DNA of 47,009 nucleotides from a virus. Within the stretch, counting starts at the first letter, position 1, and every line of letters starts with the position of its first letter. The notes below the pieces were generated by a model. The model made no database searches. It saw only the letters and a program-made list of their open reading frames with translations, and was not told the origin of the DNA. Both the position numbers and the translations under genes were made by a program. This document shows, piece by piece, positions 46,737 to 47,009 of this stretch. The stretch lies in IMG/VR virus record IMGVR_UViG_3300001769_000019, positions 1-47,009 of that record; one strand, given 5' to 3'.

Positions 46737-47009
46737 ATGGAAGTTAAGTTAGATGATGTTAGAGAGAGATTGATTAAAGAGATTGATGAGAAAATATCGG
46801 ATTTGATGGGGGTTGCTAGTAGCGAATTAGAGAGCACGGCAAAATCAAGAGCGATAACAAAAGAACAGTATGAAGATATTATGGATAGGTTTAGATCTTC
46901 TATAAATCCTCTGACTCAAAAAAAGCTTGAGATAATAAGCACTGCAGCAAATTTTAGAATTACTCTTCGAAAAGATCACGACGCGGTGAAATTTATCACT
47001 ACTGTATAA
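46737..47009 (+). CDS. Hypothetical protein after integrase
   Basis: Protein of 90 residues, helical and charged (DVRERLIKEIDEKISDLMGV, EQYEDIMDRFRSSINPLTQK). No family recognised. It begins 3 bases after integrase, so it is likely co-transcribed. It could be phage or, near the prophage border, host-derived. The window ends on its stop. Confidence 0.55.
   Translation: MEVKLDDVRERLIKEIDEKISDLMGVASSELESTAKSRAITKEQYEDIMDRFRSSINPLTQKKLEIISTAANFRITLRKDHDAVKFITTV

Noticed and set aside
1-47009. Attachment-site repeats at the window ends
   Set aside because: By eye the first and last stretches share no clear direct repeat, and both ends coincide with stop codons, so the true att sites are probably outside the window.
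1-47009. CRISPR array
   Set aside because: No series of regularly spaced direct repeats with unique spacers; iterons and cassette junction repeats are too short, too few or coding.

Overview
The window is essentially a complete, lambda-like temperate siphophage genome. It most likely sits as a prophage in a marine-type gammaproteobacterium of the Alteromonadales/Vibrionales kind. This host guess is inference: it rests on moderate GC, on the RdgC, FtsK-gamma, SSB and Dam families present, and on the general look of the proteins. I could not run a search. The window starts on the stop codon of a tail-end gene and ends on the stop codon of the gene after the integrase. I saw no flanking host genes and no att repeats at the ends.

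Layout. Everything from about 35.4 kb down to 1 is read leftward (- strand). Everything from about 35.5 kb to the right end is read rightward. Leftward, in order of transcription: a Cro-like protein and small early proteins (35.4-34.2 kb); a hairpin-rich gene-poor stretch (34.65-33.86 kb); a replication initiator with iterons and an AT-rich patch (probable origin), DnaB and Dam (33.7-30.9 kb); a nin-like accessory stretch with NinB-like, P4-type integrase, RusA, HTH-metallophosphoesterase, membrane proteins and dNMP kinase (30.9-25.3 kb); a Q-like antiterminator with a late promoter and terminator (25.06-24.57 kb); lysis genes (24.55-23.4 kb); a gpZ-like tail protein; a putative cos region (22.26-22.47 kb); a lambda-order head module Nu1-A-W-B-C/Nu3-D-E-FI?-FII (22.3-14.75 kb); a tail module U, V, G/GT frameshift, tape measure, tip proteins and a 1600-residue J (14.75-4.2 kb); and fibre or adhesin genes (4.2-0 kb). 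A lipoprotein moron with its own promoter and two terminators sits inside the tail module.

Rightward: an HTH repressor without a LexA-type protease, in an operon with a HipA-like kinase and a third unknown protein; a second cassette with a DUF2335-like membrane protein; then an early operon with small proteins, an HNH endonuclease, SSB, an RdgC-FtsK-gamma fusion, an array of tightly overlapping small cassettes, an excisionase-like protein and a lambda-type integrase.

Control logic. Two clusters of three 15-bp palindromic sites (consensus TAAAGC-NNN-GCTTTA) flank the repressor/kinase region. Each overlaps a sigma70-type promoter with a 17-bp spacer: one reads leftward into Cro, the other rightward into the recombination/integration operon. 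This is an O_R/O_L-like immunity region about 3.5 kb long. The strongest leads are the repressor-kinase-partner operon, the RdgC-FtsK-gamma fusion, the integrase lacking its first catalytic Arg, the programmed -1 frameshift in the tail chaperone gene, and the repeated junction sequence in the cassette array.
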